52,668 bases of DNA from a bacterium (GTDB taxonomy: Bacteria > Actinomycetota > Acidimicrobiia > Acidimicrobiales > Bin134), in contig JAPPMA010000038.1 in NCBI GenBank assembly GCA_028819295.1, positions 1 through 52,668 of the forward strand, written 5' to 3'. Every line of letters begins with the position of its first letter. Position 1 is the first letter of the stretch. The notes under the pieces were generated by a model that was not told the DNA's origin, searched no databases, and saw only the letters and a program-made list of their open reading frames with translations. Both the position numbers and the translations under genes were made by a program. Shown in pieces: positions 33,070 to 42,653 of this stretch.

Positions 33070-33990
33070 TCAGCCGCCGCCGGGCGAGGTCTTGGCCGCA
33101 GGTTGGAGCTTGGGGGCGTTCTTCCAATGGGGAACACCGTGCTCCTCGGTGGCAATCCACCACTCGCCGTTGGTGATGGAGGCCCAATGGGAGTGGTTGA
33201 GCTGATGGAGGGTGAAGCACGCCGACAAGGCGGTGTTGAAGCCCTGGGCATCGGTGGTCTGGTTCACGGCCTCCTTGACCAACAGCGCGGCCATGGTGGG
33301 TACCGCGGCGATGCGCTGGGCAAACTCCAGGGTCTGCTCCGAAAGGGTCTCGTTGGGGAAAACCTTGGACACCATGCCCAGCGCGTGGGCTTCGTGAACG
33401 TCGATGGAATCGCCGGTGAGCAGCAGCTCCTTCGTCTTGCGGGGGCCGAACTCCCACGGGTGGGCGAAGTACTCCACCCCCATCATGCCCAGCCGGGTGC
33501 CCACCACATCGGCGAAGGTAGCGTCCTCGGCCCCCACGATCAGATCGCAGCTCCACATGAGCATCAGCCCGGCGGACAGCACCGGTCCCTGCACCTGGGC
33601 GATGGTGATCTTGCGCAGGTTGCGCCATCGCTTGGTGTTCTCGAAGAAGTAGTGCCACTCCTGGAGCATCAGCTTCTCCGATCCTCGCCGCTGTGCGCCG
33701 TTGATCTGATAGGTGGGGTTCTGGTTGGGACCGGGCTTGCGCTCGTCGATGCTCTCCGTAGTGCCCATGTCGTGGCCGGCCGAGAACATCGGTCCCACCC
33801 CGCCCAGGATCACCACCCGCACATCGTCGTCGGCTTCGGCCACCAGGAAGGCCTCGTTGAGCTCCACCAGCATTCCCCGGTTCTGGGCGTTGCGGGCCTC
33901 AGGCCGGTTCAACATGATGCGGGCGATCTTGCCGTCGTCCAAAGTCTCGTAGGTGAGGTAGCGGTAGTCCATCTCCCTAGTCTTGCCCAT
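33070..33990 (-). CDS. Enoyl-CoA hydratase/isomerase family protein
   Basis: This 306-residue crotonase-family protein has LNRPEARNAQN, the oxyanion-hole loop FSAGHDMGT and a second loop VQGPVLSAGLMLMWSCDL. Its C-terminus is longer than usual, with a His/Trp-rich segment (LHQLNHSHWASITNGEWW) and a basic Pro-rich tail. The second loop lacks the usual Gly-Gly pair, and the glutamates are not clearly placed, so hydratase activity is uncertain. Crotonase members with such tails are seen in acyl-CoA breakdown and steroid-like pathways, but no substrate can be assigned. Confidence 0.8.
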   Translation of the reverse strand: MGKTREMDYRYLTYETLDDGKIARIMLNRPEARNAQNRGMLVELNEAFLVAEADDDVRVVILGGVGPMFSAGHDMGTTESIDERKPGPNQNPTYQINGAQRRGSEKLMLQEWHYFFENTKRWRNLRKITIAQVQGPVLSAGLMLMWSCDLIVGAEDATFADVVGTRLGMMGVEYFAHPWEFGPRKTKELLLTGDSIDVHEAHALGMVSKVFPNETLSEQTLEFAQRIAAVPTMAALLVKEAVNQTTDAQGFNTALSACFTLHQLNHSHWASITNGEWWIATEEHGVPHWKNAPKLQPAAKTSPGGG

Positions 33991-34050
33991 CCGCAGACGC
34001 GGTGCGCTGCCGGGCGCGGTGGGGGCTGGAAAGGGCAGGCAGGATGGGCA

Positions 34051-36201
34051 TTACCCCTGGGGGTGGCCAGGGGAAGCAGGTTGGAAGCGGCGGAGGCGAA
34101 GGCTGTTGGTCACCACGAAAAACGACGACGCCACCATGGCGGCCGCGGCGTATATCGGCGCCAGCACACCGGCCGCGGCCAGGGGAATGGCGGCGGTGTT
34201 GTAGAGGAAGGCCCAGAACAGATTGCCGCGGATGGTGTTCATGGTCCGGCGGCTGAGTGCAATGGCGTCGGCCACCGCTCTCAGGTCAGATGACAAGATG
34301 GTGATGTCGGCCGCCTCAGTGGCGACATCAGCACCCGCGCCCATGGCGATGCCGATGTCGGCTTGGCTGAGGGCGGGCGCGTCGTTGATCCCGTCGCCCA
34401 CCATGGCCACCCGACGGCCCTCGGCTTGGAGGCGGGCGATCTCGGCGACCTTGCCGTCGGGTCCGACACCGGCCACCACCCGGTCGATGCCCAGTTCGTT
34501 GCCCGCGGCCCGGCCCCGGCGGGGATGATCCCCGGTCAGCAGCACGGTGTCGATGCCCAGGGACTTCAGAGCGGCCACTGCCGACGGGGCGGAGGCCCGC
34601 AGCCGGTCGTCCACGGTGATCACCGCCTCGGCCACCGACTCTCGGCCCACCAGCACCGCCACCCGTCCCATGGCCTCCACCTCGGCGGCGGCCTCATCCA
34701 CGGCGGCGGGGACTTGGGCGAAGAGCGTCCGCTTGCCCACCCTGACCTCTCTGCCACCCACCGTGGCCACCGCCCCGGCACCGGGGTGATTCTCAAAGCC
34801 GGTTACCGCCTGCCCGCTGTCGGCAGCCGACGCGATAGCCCGACCTATGGGGTGCTCCGACCGAGACTCCACTGCGGCGGCCAGGGCCAGCAGAGCGTCG
34901 GTGTTTCGGCCCGGGGCGACAACCTCCACCACCTCCATTCGGGCCTCGGTGACGGTGCCGGTTTTGTCGAACACCACGGTGTCGAGTTGGCGGGTGTCCT
35001 CCAGCATCTCACCGCCCTTGATGATGACTCCGAGCTGCGATCCCCGGCCGGCGCCCACCATCACTGCCAGCGGAGTGGCCAAGCCCAACGCGCACGGACA
35101 GGCCACGATCAACACCGCCACCGCCGCGGTGAACGCCTCAGAAGCCGGCTGACCGGCTGCCAGCCAGCCGATAAGCGTACACACCGCGATCACAACCGCA
35201 GCGGGGACGAACACCGCCGAGGTTCGGTCGGCCAGCCGCTGGATGCGGGTGCGGTTCGTTTGGGCCTGCTCCACCAGCCTCCCAATCCGAGCCAATACGG
35301 TGTCGGCCCCCACGCTGGTCGCCTCCACCACCAATGAGCCGTTGGCATTGACCGAGGCCCCGAGCACCGGGTCGCCGGGCCCTACCTCAACCGGAACCGG
35401 CTCGCCGGTGACCATGGAGATGTCCACCGCGGATGCGCCGTCGACCACCACGCCGTCGGTGGCGATCCTCTCACCCGGGCGCACCACGAACCTGTCGCCC
35501 ACTTGCAGGCCGGCCACCGGCGCCTCGGTTCCGTTCTCCAAGCGAGCCACCGGGGCCACCAGCGCGGCCAATGCCCGCAGGGCATCCCCCGACCGGCGGC
35601 GGACCCGGTTCTCAAGATGGCGGCCGACCAGAATGAGCACCACGATCACCGCGCCGGTCTCGTAGTAGAGGTGGCCGTCGCCAACCTGGGCAGCCAAGAC
35701 AACCGTGGACCAGAGCCACGCTGACGCGGTGCCCACCGACACCAACGTGTCCATGGTGGCGGTTCGGTGGCGGAGCTGTAGCCATGCTCGGTGGTGGAAC
35801 CCCCAACCGGTCCCGAACACCACGCCGGCGGCCAGCACCGCGGCCAGCCAGTCCGACGCCTGAAAGCCCAGGTCGAAAGCCAGTCCATCGACCATGGTCA
35901 GCAGCACCACCAGGGCACCCATCACCGCCGACAAAATCAGCCGAGGCACCTGGTTGGGTTCGACGCTCTGCTCATCGCCCACGCCGTCGGGGAGGCGGGC
36001 GCCGTAGCCGACAGCGACCACGGCAGCCTGCAACGCATTGTCATCGACGCTCTCCCGGCACGCCACCGAAGCCCGACCGGAGGCATAGTTGACTCGGGCT
36101 TCGACCACGCCTTCAACCGCGCGCAGGCTGCGCTCTACCTGCGCCACGCAGGCCGAGCAGGTCATCCCGTCCACGACCAGAGTCGTCCGGCGCATCGCCA
36201 T
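34051..36201 (-). CDS. copA: Copper-translocating P1B-type ATPase
   Basis: This 716-residue heavy-metal exporter has all core motifs: an N-terminal metal-binding domain with GMTCSAC, the transmembrane CPC motif ([13 protein letters not shown]), the phosphorylation loop [18 protein letters not shown] and the hinge [19 protein letters not shown] plus GMTCxxC points to Cu(I) export. There is one metal-binding domain, as is common in actinobacteria. A TAAGCT box six bases before the ATG suggests leaderless expression. No copper-responsive regulator or chaperone gene is adjacent. Confidence 0.93.
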   Translation of the reverse strand: MAMRRTTLVVDGMTCSACVAQVERSLRAVEGVVEARVNYASGRASVACRESVDDNALQAAVVAVGYGARLPDGVGDEQSVEPNQVPRLILSAVMGALVVLLTMVDGLAFDLGFQASDWLAAVLAAGVVFGTGWGFHHRAWLQLRHRTATMDTLVSVGTASAWLWSTVVLAAQVGDGHLYYETGAVIVVLILVGRHLENRVRRRSGDALRALAALVAPVARLENGTEAPVAGLQVGDRFVVRPGERIATDGVVVDGASAVDISMVTGEPVPVEVGPGDPVLGASVNANGSLVVEATSVGADTVLARIGRLVEQAQTNRTRIQRLADRTSAVFVPAAVVIAVCTLIGWLAAGQPASEAFTAAVAVLIVACPCALGLATPLAVMVGAGRGSQLGVIIKGGEMLEDTRQLDTVVFDKTGTVTEARMEVVEVVAPGRNTDALLALAAAVESRSEHPIGRAIASAADSGQAVTGFENHPGAGAVATVGGREVRVGKRTLFAQVPAAVDEAAAEVEAMGRVAVLVGRESVAEAVITVDDRLRASAPSAVAALKSLGIDTVLLTGDHPRRGRAAGNELGIDRVVAGVGPDGKVAEIARLQAEGRRVAMVGDGINDAPALSQADIGIAMGAGADVATEAADITILSSDLRAVADAIALSRRTMNTIRGNLFWAFLYNTAAIPLAAAGVLAPIYAAAAMVASSFFVVTNSLRLRRFQPASPGHPQG

Positions 36202-36207
36202 AGCTCT

Positions 36208-36213
36208 AGCTTA
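36208..36213 (-). promoter_or_regulatory. -10-like box (TAAGCT) upstream of copA
   Basis: On the minus strand TAAGCT lies six bases before the copA ATG. It meets the TANNNT pattern but is a weak match, and no ribosome site is seen. Confidence 0.25.
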
Positions 36214-36230
36214 TGGGCCAACGGGGACAG

Positions 36231-36632
36231 CTATTCCTGCACCAGTTCGATGAGGGTGCCGTGGGCGCCTTTGGGGTGGATGAAGGCGACGGTGGTGCCC
36301 CGGGAGCCGGGACGGGGCTCGGCGTCTATGGGGGTGGCGCCGGCCGCGACCATGGACTCCAAGGCGGCAGCGCAGTCGTCCACTCGATAGCCGACATGGT
36401 GAAGGCCCTCGCCCCGCTTGGCCAGGAACTTGCCGACGGGCGAATCCTCCCGGGTGGCTGCGGTGAGCTGCACATACGAGTCGGCCACCTTGACGAGGGC
36501 CTCCTCCACACCGTCTTTCTCCACCACTTCCCGGTGCGCCACCGAGGCGCCGAATGCCGTCTCATAGAAGGAGATGGCTTGCTCCAGATCGTGGACCGCG
36601 ATGGCGATGTGATCAATCTCGGTAAGGATCAT
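36231..36632 (-). CDS. mce: Methylmalonyl-CoA epimerase
   Basis: This 133-residue VOC-fold protein has the epimerase signatures: DHIAIAVHDLEQAISFYE at the N-terminus, GEGLHHVGYRVDD in the middle and PKGAHGTLIELVQE at the C-terminus. These supply the metal-binding His, His and Glu. It interconverts (S)- and (R)-methylmalonyl-CoA, linking propionyl-CoA carboxylation to the mutase and the TCA cycle. This fits the many acyl-CoA enzymes here, which would release propionyl-CoA from odd-chain or branched substrates. Confidence 0.9.
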   Translation of the reverse strand: MILTEIDHIAIAVHDLEQAISFYETAFGASVAHREVVEKDGVEEALVKVADSYVQLTAATREDSPVGKFLAKRGEGLHHVGYRVDDCAAALESMVAAGATPIDAEPRPGSRGTTVAFIHPKGAHGTLIELVQE

Positions 36633-36686
36633 CGCTCATCTAACCTATACCACCATCGGGCGGGATTCGATGTTCACGGCCATCGA

Positions 36687-37094
36687 TCAGGCTGCTTCTC
36701 GCCGAGCGGATTCGCCTTCCAGAGCCTCCCAGAGCTGGTCGCGCAACACCTCGGCTTCGAAGCCTTCCTTCATGTTCGCCACCACCACGCCTTCGATCAT
36801 GTCAGCCAGCACTGCGGGCCACACCCGGTTTCGAACCGTCACCGCCACCGTGACAGAGCCGTCGTGGTGGCGGGCAAGCGTCCGGCGGCGCCCCACCTCC
36901 CGGGGCGGGCTGCGAAAACTGGGCATCGCCAGGCCGAGGGCTCGCACCGCCATGCCCATCTGCCGGGCAGCCTCCGCGAAGGCCAGGCACTGTCCGGTGC
37001 TGCTCTCCTGTTGCTGATTGTCGCCGCGAACGACCCTCATGTGCTGGGCCGCAGTGCCGTTTGTGGTGTCGTTTGTCTCGGTAATTTCCTTCAT
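36687..37094 (-). CDS. Hypothetical protein
   Basis: I do not recognise this 135-residue protein. The N-terminal 30 residues are polar and probably disordered. The rest looks like one alpha/beta domain with a helix CLAFAEAARQMGMAVRALGL, a basic loop SPPREVGRRRTLARHHDG, a strand SVTVAVTVRNR and a C-terminal helix with an acidic face ending EALEGESARREAA. No signal peptide or membrane segment is visible. It stands alone between mce and the divergent enoyl-CoA hydratase. It is reported because start, length and codon use look normal for a real gene. Confidence 0.6.
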   Translation of the reverse strand: MKEITETNDTTNGTAAQHMRVVRGDNQQQESSTGQCLAFAEAARQMGMAVRALGLAMPSFRSPPREVGRRRTLARHHDGSVTVAVTVRNRVWPAVLADMIEGVVVANMKEGFEAEVLRDQLWEALEGESARREAA

Positions 37095-37230
37095 GAGACC
37101 AGTATCCCGACAGGAGTGACAGTTTCTCGCTCAGTCAAGAGACAGCCGGCGATCCTCACAGGTGAAAGCACGGCTGGCTCGTCGAAGATGTCGTGAATGG
37201 CCGAGCGAGCCAAATTGATCGCTGGTCACC

Positions 37231-37236
37231 TATTGT
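37231..37236 (+). promoter_or_regulatory. -10 box (TATTGT) of a probably leaderless enoyl-CoA hydratase gene
   Basis: TATTGT lies six bases before the ATG at 37243, and no ribosome-binding site is visible. The 148-bp gap before this gene holds no other recognised feature. Confidence 0.35.
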
Positions 37237-37242
37237 CATGGC

Positions 37243-38001
37243 ATGGCCCTTGTACTCTGCGAAATCGACGACGGCGTTGCCACTGTGACCCTCAATAACC
37301 CTGCGGTGCGAAACGCGGTGAGTGTCGACATGAACCGGGAGCTCGATGAAGTCTTCGATGCGCTGGAGGCCGACCAGTCGGTGGGGGCGGTTGTGCTGAC
37401 CGGAGCGCCCCCGGCTTTCTCAGCGGGCGCCAACCTCGACGATCTGCTGGCCGCCGGCGATCCCAAGAGCCTCAGCGCCATGTACTCCGGGTTCTTGCGG
37501 GTGGCCCACACGCCCCTTCCCACCGTGGCTGCGGTGAACGGCGCCGCCGTGGGGGCGGGGATGAACTTCGCATTGGCTTGCGACGTGATCCTGGCCGGAA
37601 GCCAGGCCATGTTCGAGAGCCGCTTCCTCCAGATCGCCATCCACCCGGGCGGGGGCCATACTTGGCGGCTGCGCCAAATCTGCGACCGCCAGACGGCCAT
37701 GGCCATGGTTCTGTTCGGCGAACGGCTCGACGGGCGCCGCGCCGCCGAGATCGGGCTGGCCTGGAAGTGTGTCGACGACGGCGATTTGCTGGAGGAGGCC
37801 CGCCGCATGGCCCGCCGCCCGGCACGGGCCCCGCGAGGGCTCACCAAGGCGATGAAGCAGACAATCATCGACATGGGCGAGGTTGCCGACAGCGCCGCCG
37901 CGGTGGCCCGGGAAGTAGAACCGCAGGTTTGGTCGATGATCCAACCCGAGTTCAAAGAGCGGGTTGCCGCCCTCAAGGAGGCCATCAGCAAATCGAGCTA
38001 G
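37243..38001 (+). CDS. Enoyl-CoA hydratase/isomerase family protein
   Basis: This 252-residue crotonase has LNNPAVRNAVS, the first oxyanion loop FSAGANLDDL and the second loop NGAAVGAGMNFALACD. The next region reads SRFLQIAIHPGGGHTWRL. Asn in MNFALA stands where hydratases often have the first catalytic Glu, so an isomerase or other crotonase activity is likely. The gene appears leaderless. It is transcribed alone and converges on the GNAT gene with only 3 bp between stops. It is the third crotonase paralogue in the window. Confidence 0.85.
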   Translation: MALVLCEIDDGVATVTLNNPAVRNAVSVDMNRELDEVFDALEADQSVGAVVLTGAPPAFSAGANLDDLLAAGDPKSLSAMYSGFLRVAHTPLPTVAAVNGAAVGAGMNFALACDVILAGSQAMFESRFLQIAIHPGGGHTWRLRQICDRQTAMAMVLFGERLDGRRAAEIGLAWKCVDDGDLLEEARRMARRPARAPRGLTKAMKQTIIDMGEVADSAAAVAREVEPQVWSMIQPEFKERVAALKEAISKSS

Positions 38002-38004
38002 CGC

Positions 38005-38631
38005 TCAGCTCATCCAGCCGGCCACCAGCTCGGGGCCCCGCTCCTGCCATTCCTCAGAGGTGATGCCGTAGCGGACGTGGTCTTCCCAGCGGCCGTTTAT
38101 CTCCAGATAGCGCGAGGCTATGCCCTCGTCGCGGATGCCCAGCTTCTCCACCACGCGGCGGCTGGCCCGGTTGCGGGGGATGATGTTTATCTGCACCCGG
38201 TGCAGTCCCAAGGTCTCGAACGCGTAGTCCAGCACCACCACCAGAGCCTCGGGGGCATACTCCCGCCCCGCGGAGCGGTGGTCGATCCAATAGCCCACAT
38301 GGCCGCTCTGGAACGGGCCCCGCTGCACGCCCGACAGGTTCATCTCTCCCACCAGGCCACCCTCGGCGAACACGCCGAATCCGTAGCCGGCGTCCATCTG
38401 GCGCTCACGATCGCGGGCGCTGCACCGCGACGCGAAGGCCAGGCGGTCTTCCACAACGTCGGGCTGGGTGCTGGACTGCGTCGGCTCCCACGGGGTCAGC
38501 CACTCCCGGTTGGCCCGCCGCACCGCTCGCCACTCCGCGAAGTCGCTCTCGGCCAGAGGCCGCAACTCCACCCGGGCCCCGCGCAGCACCAAACCCTCGC
38601 GAGCACCCCGAATCCGTGACCAAGTCCGCAC
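38005..38631 (-). CDS. GNAT-family N-acetyltransferase (RimJ/RimL-like)
   Basis: This 208-residue acetyltransferase is of the ribosomal-protein type. The visible family features are VELRPLAESDFAEW, GEMNLSGVQRGPFQSGHVGYWI, the acetyl-CoA site region RSAGREYAPEALVVVLDYAF and RNRASRRVVEKLGIRDEG. The C-terminal DHVRYGITSEEW is typical of RimJ/RimL. It could acetylate ribosomal protein N-termini or a small molecule; the sequence does not settle this. Confidence 0.85.
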   Translation of the reverse strand: MRTWSRIRGAREGLVLRGARVELRPLAESDFAEWRAVRRANREWLTPWEPTQSSTQPDVVEDRLAFASRCSARDRERQMDAGYGFGVFAEGGLVGEMNLSGVQRGPFQSGHVGYWIDHRSAGREYAPEALVVVLDYAFETLGLHRVQINIIPRNRASRRVVEKLGIRDEGIASRYLEINGRWEDHVRYGITSEEWQERGPELVAGWMS

Positions 38632-38676
38632 TGCCCGCCAAACCTAATCGCGAGACTTGCCCCTCTGTCGGGGGGA

Positions 38677-39591
38677 TCAGTCCAACAAGCTCAAAACCAT
38701 CCCATCGAGGATGTCTGATTCCGACACAAGACAAGTATCAAACCCGAAGTGGCGCATGATCTTCACCAGGATCGCCATGCCCCCCACGATCACGTCCACC
38801 CTGCCGGGATCAAGGCCGGGATTGAAGGCCCGATCGGCCCGAGACTCAGTGGCCAGCGTGCGGAAAACCTCCTCGGCCGCATATTTGGTGAGCTCGAAGT
38901 GGTGGATGGCGTCCCGGTCGTAGACATGCAGCCCCTGCTCCACGGCCGCGGCGGTAGAAATGGTGCCGGCCAATCCCACAAGAGTCCGGGCGCGGCGGGC
39001 CGCGGGCATGTCCCGGTCGACATCGTCGAGATGGGCCCCCGTCACCGAGATGCAAGCATGCAGCTCCTCGGGTCGGGGAGGGTCGCTGTGCAGGTACTTC
39101 TCCGTGAGCCGCACACACCCCACATCCAGCGACATGGCGGCCTCGCACTCGGCGGTGCCCACACACAGCTCGGTTGAGCCACCTCCCAAATCGACCACCA
39201 GAAACGGGCCCAACTCGGGGTCGAGTTCGGCCGTGGCCCCCCGGAACGACAGCTTGCCCTCGTCGAGGCCGCTCAAGAGCTCGGGCCGAGTGCCCACCAC
39301 AGCCTCGGCGGCGTCAAACAGCTCATCGCGGTTGGCCGCATCCCGGGCCGCGGAGGTGGCTGTGATCCGCACGGCCTCCACGCCGTGGCGGTCCATCACC
39401 TCCCGGTAGCGCCGCAGGCAGTCCACCGTGCGGGCGATGGCGCCCGGGGCCAGGCTTCCGGTGTGGTCCACCCCTTCGCCGAGGCGGGTAATGGCCATCA
39501 GCCGGTCGAGCGTCTCAACCCCGCCCCGGCTGACCAGCAGGCGGGTGGAGTTCGTGCCGCAGTCGATGGCGGCCACAACCGGCGGACTCAC
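38677..39591 (-). CDS. ppx: Exopolyphosphatase (Ppx/GppA family)
   Basis: This 304-residue short-form Ppx/GppA phosphatase has the phosphate-loop strand AAIDCGTNSTRLLV at the N-terminus and the second actin-fold motif LVVDLGGGSTEL. It lacks the C-terminal HD domain of long Ppx enzymes and is thus a two-domain actinobacterial type. It should release phosphate from polyphosphate or (p)ppGpp. Its start overlaps the DUF501 stop (ATGA), a pairing common in actinobacteria. Confidence 0.9.
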   Translation of the reverse strand: MSPPVVAAIDCGTNSTRLLVSRGGVETLDRLMAITRLGEGVDHTGSLAPGAIARTVDCLRRYREVMDRHGVEAVRITATSAARDAANRDELFDAAEAVVGTRPELLSGLDEGKLSFRGATAELDPELGPFLVVDLGGGSTELCVGTAECEAAMSLDVGCVRLTEKYLHSDPPRPEELHACISVTGAHLDDVDRDMPAARRARTLVGLAGTISTAAAVEQGLHVYDRDAIHHFELTKYAAEEVFRTLATESRADRAFNPGLDPGRVDVIVGGMAILVKIMRHFGFDTCLVSESDILDGMVLSLLD

Positions 39592-40091
39592 CTCGTGTCT
39601 TCAGCTTCCAGGTTCTCGGCCACCCAGCGCCCCACCGGATCGTCGCCCCCGGCCAGGTGCCAGGCGAAGTGGGCGTGAAGGCACTTCACCCCCCTTTGAG
39701 TGCCCCCCACCCCGGCAGAGGGGCGGTGGCCGGTGTGGCCGCGGGGGATGGCGGCATCCCGCTCGTCGGCGTAACGGCGGTGGGCGTCAGCCAGTTCGTC
39801 GGGTTCGATCGCGGCTTCGGCCCGGCGCACCCCGCCAGCCGATTCCAGTCGGCTCACCCGCAGAACATCATCGGGACCGACCAGCCAGTAGCGGGTGGGC
39901 ATGGGGGTGCCGTCGTCCAAGATGGGAGCGTTGCACAGCACCCGAGGGGTGCCGTCATCGGCTCTGACCACTACTTCGTAGGAGCCCCGGGGCGCTCGGC
40001 CCAGCAGGGCCTCGACTTGCTCGTCGTCGCCTTGTCTCAGGGTCAGCCCTTCTTTTTCTTCTTCCTCTTGAAGATCCTGCGGATGATCCAC
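39588..40091 (-). CDS. DUF501 domain protein
   Basis: This 167-residue protein matches the actinobacterial DUF501 family. It has the core RVLCNAPILDDGTPMPTRYW, then the Cys/His segment GVKCLHAHFAWHLAGG-DDPVGRW near the end. The biochemical role is unknown. It is usually next to ppx, as here, and often near eno and ftsB-like genes, which are absent here. The only usable start (GTG 40091) puts the first 16 codons inside the 3' end of the coxG-like gene in another frame. The acidic run QEEEEKE comes from the same bases as that gene's poly-Lys tail. Confidence 0.8.
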   Translation of the reverse strand: MDHPQDLQEEEEKEGLTLRQGDDEQVEALLGRAPRGSYEVVVRADDGTPRVLCNAPILDDGTPMPTRYWLVGPDDVLRVSRLESAGGVRRAEAAIEPDELADAHRRYADERDAAIPRGHTGHRPSAGVGGTQRGVKCLHAHFAWHLAGGDDPVGRWVAENLEAEDTR

Positions 40092-40708
40092 AGCACAGCG
40101 ACAAGCCCGGCGATGGGCCCGAACTTCTTGGCCACCGGTGGCCCGGCGACATCCAGCAGGTCTACCGCCTCGGGCTCGGGGCTGGAAACGGCTCTGACTT
40201 CTGAGTCGTCGGCAGAAGCGTCCGGCTCGGTGGAAGCATCATCTGAAGCATCATCTGAGGAGGTGTCTGAAAGCATGGTCTCCAGGTTACCGGCGAACTG
40301 ATCCATAATCTTCGCGCTCACATCGGGAATCAAGTTGCGGCCTATTTGCGCCACCTTGCCGGTGATCTTGAGGTCGGTGGTAACCCCGACTCTGGTCCGG
40401 TCGTCGCCCAGTGCCTCCACCGTGGCGGTGATTGTCGCGCTGGCGTTTCCCTGACCCCGAGTCTCTCGGCCCTCGGCCAAAATGACCACCTTCATGGCAT
40501 CCTGATCGCGTTCGATGAACGTTGCCTTTCCCTTGTACTGGGCGTTGACCGGCCCCACCTTTACCTTGACCACGCCCCGATGCTCTTCTCCCTCGATTTC
40601 GGTGAGCTGGGCGCCGGGCAGACAGGGGGCGATCCGCTCCACATTGTTGAACGCGGCCCAAACATCGCCAGCCGGGGCATTGACCTCGATCTCGTTGCTC
40701 ATTTCCAT
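40043..40708 (-). CDS. coxG: CoxG-like SRPBCC protein with C-terminal membrane anchor
   Basis: This 221-residue protein has an N-terminal SRPBCC domain of about 145 residues (EVNAPAGDVWAAFNNVERIAPCLPGAQL, split by natural strand breaks). This is the CO-dehydrogenase subunit G family. A Ser/Asp/Glu-rich linker follows, then one membrane helix (GPIAGLVAVLWII) and a poly-basic tail (RRIFKRKKKKKG). CoxG proteins are thought to help recruit the dehydrogenase to the membrane. It lies at the end of the cox-type gene run and overlaps DUF501 by 49 bp. Confidence 0.8.
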   Translation of the reverse strand: MEMSNEIEVNAPAGDVWAAFNNVERIAPCLPGAQLTEIEGEEHRGVVKVKVGPVNAQYKGKATFIERDQDAMKVVILAEGRETRGQGNASATITATVEALGDDRTRVGVTTDLKITGKVAQIGRNLIPDVSAKIMDQFAGNLETMLSDTSSDDASDDASTEPDASADDSEVRAVSSPEPEAVDLLDVAGPPVAKKFGPIAGLVAVLWIIRRIFKRKKKKKG

Positions 40709-40756
40709 GCTTGCCAGTCCTCCGAAATCACATCTTTCAATTCGGTTCCGAACCCC

Positions 40757-41314
40757 TCAAGACCATGCTTCCAAATCTTGAACGGTGTCAAAATCCACCG
40801 GTTCTCCGGCACAGGATACTTCCCCAACCCGCTCGGGCCGCATTCGCATGAGCATTCTGGCCCCGGCGTCCCCGCCGGCGGGCAAGAGCGGCCAGACAGC
40901 CGCCCCCAGCTTCACCGGGGGACTGCGGCGGCCTCGAAAGGCGGCGGTCACCAAGTCGCCCTCAGCCTCAGCCACCGCCCGCCACGAATCGGCCCCCACC
41001 AGGGGCTGGTCGCCCAGCCCGATCACCGCCGCGTCGTGGCCGTCGTTCTCGACGGTGAACACGCCGGCCCGCAGCGAGGTGGCCTGGCCCAGCTCCCAGG
41101 AGTGGTTCTCCACCAGCACCACCCCGTCGGGGATCAGGTCGCGCAGCTCCACTGCCCCGGTCACGATGTACACCCCGTCGAGCCCGGCATCCAGCGCGGC
41201 GCCGAGGGCGTGCTGCACCACGGTCAGCCCCCGAAACGGAGCCCGCAGCTTGTGGGTGTCGCCTCCGAAGCGGGTTCCGGCGCCGGCGGCCAACACAACG
41301 GCGGCAATGGTCAT
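40757..41314 (-). CDS. Molybdenum cofactor cytidylyltransferase-like protein (MocA/MobA family)
   Basis: This 185-residue NTP-transferase starts with the signature AAVVLAAGAGTRFGG and has the second motif AAVIGLGDQPLVGADSWRAV. MocA-type enzymes add CMP to molybdopterin, giving the cofactor form used by CO-dehydrogenase-type hydroxylases, so its place in the cox run makes sense. A long in-frame extension was rejected; ATG 41314 begins right at the Rossmann strand. It is separated from the DUF3179 gene by 34 bp. Confidence 0.85.
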   Translation of the reverse strand: MTIAAVVLAAGAGTRFGGDTHKLRAPFRGLTVVQHALGAALDAGLDGVYIVTGAVELRDLIPDGVVLVENHSWELGQATSLRAGVFTVENDGHDAAVIGLGDQPLVGADSWRAVAEAEGDLVTAAFRGRRSPPVKLGAAVWPLLPAGGDAGARMLMRMRPERVGEVSCAGEPVDFDTVQDLEAWS

Positions 41315-41348
41315 TGTCGCACCAACTCGATCAGGTTGGCCTCGGCCG

Positions 41349-42653
41349 TCATGGGCCGAACACCTCGCCATCGGGGTGGAACGCCGACCAGGCGAACCAG
41401 AACTCGTTGGTGTGTACCACCGGTTCGAGCCTGCTGCCGGCCAGTTCGCCGTCGACCGCCTGGCCGAGGATGTTCCAGGTGGAGCCGGTGCGGTCGTCGG
41501 TGAACCGCCCATCGCCCGCTGGGGAGAACTCCAGCGCCTCGCCGTCCACCCGCCGGTCGAAGGCCAGGGCGGCGCCGATGTCTGCCCCCTCGGCGGTGAC
41601 CGGCGAGTCCAGTGCGTCGGCGGTGCCCGGCGACCACAGCACCACGACCGGAACCCCGGCCACGGTGTCGTGTACCGCCCCGCTGGCCTGCACCACGCTG
41701 AACGGGTAGGCCTTGTTGCGGCCGTCCACCGTCACCCCCACGGTGCGCTCCAGCGCCGGGTAGCGCTCGTCCAGGATGGTGGAGTCGAAGAAGCCGGGAA
41801 TGGGCGCCGACCGCGAGGTGTACTGCACATAGGGGTTGCGGCCGTAGCTGCTCGCGGAGCGACCGGGCGGGGCCAGCACCACCCCATCGGGATAGCCGGT
41901 TTTGAAGTCGCCCCACGACACGATGGCCGACGGGATGACATCCAAGCGATGGCCGGCGTAGGCCCCCACCAATCCCTCTCCGCCGATCTGCTGCCACAGC
42001 GACTCGGTGGCGTCGTCCCACATCACCAGGTCGCTGTTGCGCAGCAATCCCGAAGTGCCGAATCGCAGCCGCCGGCCGTCCACCACCGGATCGAACACCA
42101 GGGCGCTGTTGCACAGCGGGCAGTAGGTGACCAGCACCGGGCGGCCCTCGATCTCGTCGTTGACGATCTCATGCACGATGAGCATGGCCAGCGGGTAGAA
42201 GCGGGCGGTGTCTCCCACCACCAGCAAAAGGCCGGGCTCGGGGTTTGACCAGCCCCCCTCGGAGGCCGGGGTGAACCCCGGGTTGTCGATGGGTGGGATG
42301 CGGTCGCGGATGGGGATGGCCTGAATGCCGATTCGCAGCTCGTCGAGACCGATGGTGCGGGTGGACCAGTCGGTGGCCCAACCGCCCGACACGAGGGCCA
42401 GATCCCCGGTGGGCCCTTCGCCGCCGGTGATCACCTGGGGTGTGGGCGGGACAGGAATCGGAGCAGGGGTGGCTGCGGGAGTGGCGGAACCCGCCGCGGT
42501 GGGCGCCGCAGTGGGGTCGGGCGTCTCGGCTGCGCCGACAACTGCGGTGGCCGTCGGCGCTGCCGGAGCGGCGGTGGGTTCGGAGGCCGGTTCGGAGCTG
42601 CCACAGGACGAGAGCGCCAGCGCCGCCGCCATCAGCGGGGCGAGGCGCTTCAT
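41349..42653 (-). CDS. DUF3179-domain lipoprotein
   Basis: This 434-residue exported lipoprotein has a signal peptide ending in the lipobox ALSSC, then a Pro/Ala/Thr-rich linker of about 60 residues. The DUF3179 domain follows, with its hallmark TYCPLCNSALVFD and a later NPYVQYTS. The family's function is unknown; the paired cysteines suggest metal or redox chemistry outside the membrane. Its ATG overlaps the XdhC-like stop (ATGA), so it is part of the cox-type transcript, an unusual partner for these genes. Confidence 0.8.
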   Translation of the reverse strand: MKRLAPLMAAALALSSCGSSEPASEPTAAPAAPTATAVVGAAETPDPTAAPTAAGSATPAATPAPIPVPPTPQVITGGEGPTGDLALVSGGWATDWSTRTIGLDELRIGIQAIPIRDRIPPIDNPGFTPASEGGWSNPEPGLLLVVGDTARFYPLAMLIVHEIVNDEIEGRPVLVTYCPLCNSALVFDPVVDGRRLRFGTSGLLRNSDLVMWDDATESLWQQIGGEGLVGAYAGHRLDVIPSAIVSWGDFKTGYPDGVVLAPPGRSASSYGRNPYVQYTSRSAPIPGFFDSTILDERYPALERTVGVTVDGRNKAYPFSVVQASGAVHDTVAGVPVVVLWSPGTADALDSPVTAEGADIGAALAFDRRVDGEALEFSPAGDGRFTDDRTGSTWNILGQAVDGELAGSRLEPVVHTNEFWFAWSAFHPDGEVFGP

